Shown: positions 62,593 to 64,000 of the stretch, in pieces
Position numbering within the stretch: the first letter of the stretch is position 1
How the letters are laid out: every line of letters starts with the position of its first letter
Assembly (NCBI GenBank): GCA_963770485.1
Contig: CAVYPX010000016.1
Location: 744,001 to 808,000, forward strand
Direction of reading: 5' to 3'
Source of the DNA: CAVVEC01 sp963770485
GTDB lineage: Bacteria > Acidobacteriota > Terriglobia > Terriglobales > Acidobacteriaceae
Length of the DNA: 64,000 nt
Translations under genes and position numbers: made by a program
Notes under the pieces: generated by a model
The model's database searches: none
Told to the model about the DNA's origin: nothing
The model's input: only the letters and a program-made list of their open reading frames with translations

Positions 62593-63966
62593 CTACGCAA
62601 ACACCTCGGGATCCAGATCCGAAAAGAAAGTTGCATGCAGCCGCCGAATCACCTGCGGCACTTCGTCCTCTTCGATCACGAAGGTCAGATTAATCTCCGA
62701 CGCACCCTGTGAAATCATCCGAATCTTCACATCCGATAGTTCGCCAAACACCCGCGCCGCAATTCCCGGCGTCTCCCTCAGATTTTCTCCCACCACGCAC
62801 ACGATGGCCTTGCGTCCTTCATACTTCACATCCGCCAGCTTGGCCAGATCCGCCGCCAGCGCGGGAATCGATTCATTGGAGTCTACGGTCAGCGAGACGC
62901 TTACTTCCGAGGTGGAAACTACATCTACCGGCACGCGGTGCCGGTCAAACGCTTCGAAAATCGCGCGCAGAAAGCCATGGGCCAGCAGCATACGCGGCGC
63001 CGCGACATCGATGATCGTAATCCGCTTCTTGGCGGCAATGGCCTTGAAAAAATTGCGGCTGTGAGGCACGCGAGCCGCGATTCGCGTCCCTTCGCAGTCC
63101 GGATTGCGTGAGTTCAATATGTAAACCGGAATGTTCTTTTGAACCGCAGGTAGAACAGTCGCGGGATGCAGAACTTTGGCTCCGAAGTAGGCCAACTCAG
63201 CCGCCTCGTCAAAACTGATGACCTTGATGCGCCGCGCCTCGGGGCACAGGTTCGGGTCGGTGGTCATCATTCCGTCCACATCGGTCCAGATTTCGATCCG
63301 CTCGGCACCCAAGCCCGCGCCCACGATCGCCGCGGAAAAATCGGACCCGCCGCGCCCGATCGTGGTTGTGATTCCGGCCTTGGTCGCGCCAATGAAGCCT
63401 CCCATGACTGGAACGCGGCCCGCCTCCAGCAAAGGCTGCACTTTGGACTGCAACCGCTCGTTGGTTTCATCCATCAGAGGAGCGGCCCGCATATGCGTGC
63501 CGTCGGTTACGATGCACTCTCGCGAATCGACCACGGTCGCATCGAGCCCGAGCCCGGAAAACGCTGCCGTGACCATGGTGCTGGACAGAATCTCCCCGAA
63601 TGCGGCCACATGGTCGGTCGTGCGAGGGGTCAGTTCGCCCACCGCCACGATGCCGCGCAGTAGTTCATCTAACGCTTCAAAATAGGCTCCCAAGTCACTG
63701 TGAAATTGAGTGAAAAGAGCTGTGCCAAGCAGTTCGCCTGCAGTGTTGTAGTGACGTTCGCGGAGAGCCCGAGAGAGCTTCAGAGCGGTCTTGCGATCAC
63801 CCGACCCGGCGGCCCGGGCCGTAGCCAAGAGCTGATCGGTGACCTTAGCCATGGCGCTGACCACGACCACCGGCTTTTGCGCCAGCCGTCCCCTTACGAT
63901 GGCTGCGGCCTGCTGGATAGCCTTGGCATCCTGCACTGAAGTGCCGCCAAATTTCATGACGATCAT
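62593..63966 (-). CDS. lysC: Aspartate kinase
   Basis: 457 aa. The kinase domain opens with VMKFGGTSVQDAKAIQQAA, the nucleotide and aspartate motifs are GRGGSDFSAAIVGAGLGAER and EIWTDVDGMMTTDPNLCPEA, and two ACT domains end the protein (ITIIDVAAPRMLLAHGFLRA and VCVVGENLRETPGIAARVFG). It phosphorylates aspartate, the first step to lysine, threonine, methionine and diaminopimelate, and the ACT domains probably provide feedback inhibition. ATG 63966 has GCGAGG upstream; a GTG at 63975 is also possible. It begins the run lysC-dapB-dapA. Confidence 0.93.
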   Translation of the reverse strand: MIVMKFGGTSVQDAKAIQQAAAIVRGRLAQKPVVVVSAMAKVTDQLLATARAAGSGDRKTALKLSRALRERHYNTAGELLGTALFTQFHSDLGAYFEALDELLRGIVAVGELTPRTTDHVAAFGEILSSTMVTAAFSGLGLDATVVDSRECIVTDGTHMRAAPLMDETNERLQSKVQPLLEAGRVPVMGGFIGATKAGITTTIGRGGSDFSAAIVGAGLGAERIEIWTDVDGMMTTDPNLCPEARRIKVISFDEAAELAYFGAKVLHPATVLPAVQKNIPVYILNSRNPDCEGTRIAARVPHSRNFFKAIAAKKRITIIDVAAPRMLLAHGFLRAIFEAFDRHRVPVDVVSTSEVSVSLTVDSNESIPALAADLAKLADVKYEGRKAIVCVVGENLRETPGIAARVFGELSDVKIRMISQGASEINLTFVIEEDEVPQVIRRLHATFFSDLDPEVFA

Positions 63967-64000
63967 GGCAGGCACCCTCGCCGCAGATTAACGCAAGTCA

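Overview
This 64 kb window looks like chromosomal DNA of an Acidobacteriota member, probably class Terriglobia. This is an inference from gene content: two Oar-like TonB-dependent receptors, two secreted GloVer-repeat proteins, DUF5666 and putative-Ig lipoproteins, a DUF2339/DUF3999 pair, many secreted hypothetical proteins and short dispersed inverted repeats. I found no rRNA or tRNA gene, prophage, complete insertion sequence or CRISPR array.

Layout. 1-7.6 kb: the 3' end of an acyl-CoA synthetase gene, a GloVer-repeat protein behind a structured leader, a PilZ protein, a subtilase operon with a small upstream ORF and a membrane protein, and RNase HI. 7.9-17.1 kb: a nine-gene plus-strand operon. 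It holds the four subunits of a class I (ATP-dependent, Bzd/Azoarcus-type) benzoyl-CoA reductase, 6-hydroxycyclohex-1-ene-1-carbonyl-CoA dehydrogenase, 6-oxocyclohex-1-ene-1-carbonyl-CoA hydrolase, an SDR, a zinc-ribbon TPR protein and a LeuA-like DRE-TIM synthase. A CRP/FNR-like box and a -10 element are placed so that the operon mRNA may be leaderless. 17.2-23.4 kb: a kinase remnant with a dispersed repeat, an OPT transporter with a DUF885-type peptidase, small regulators, an Flp pilin with a tiny divergent paralogue, and YceH. 23.7-39.1 kb: surface and secreted proteins (DUF5666, TonB receptor, Ig lipoprotein, LytTR regulator, Oar receptor), YjbQ, and the DUF2339/DUF3999 pair. 39.1-44.5 kb: FtsK, UppP, an SH3/TPR protein and threonine dehydratase, all on the minus strand. 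44.6-46.5 kb: a toxin-antitoxin island with VapBC, an orphan HTH antidote and ParDE. 46.6-51.5 kb: RNase J, EcsC, a second GloVer protein and DapD. 51.5-59.4 kb: a multicopper oxidase, a phospholipase C-type phosphoesterase and two loci with frameshifts. 60-64 kb: a secreted protein, then dapA, dapB and lysC of the lysine pathway; DapA carries an unusual Cys/His-rich C-terminal extension.

How it fits together. The central operon encodes dearomatisation of benzoyl-CoA and ring opening toward 3-hydroxypimeloyl-CoA. The dienoyl-CoA hydratase and the ferredoxin supply are not in this window. Only the C-terminal third of a CoA ligase is visible, 7 kb upstream. The lysine genes lysC-dapB-dapA supply diaminopimelate, with dapD about 9 kb away on the same strand. 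All product names come from reading the translated sequence; no database search was run.
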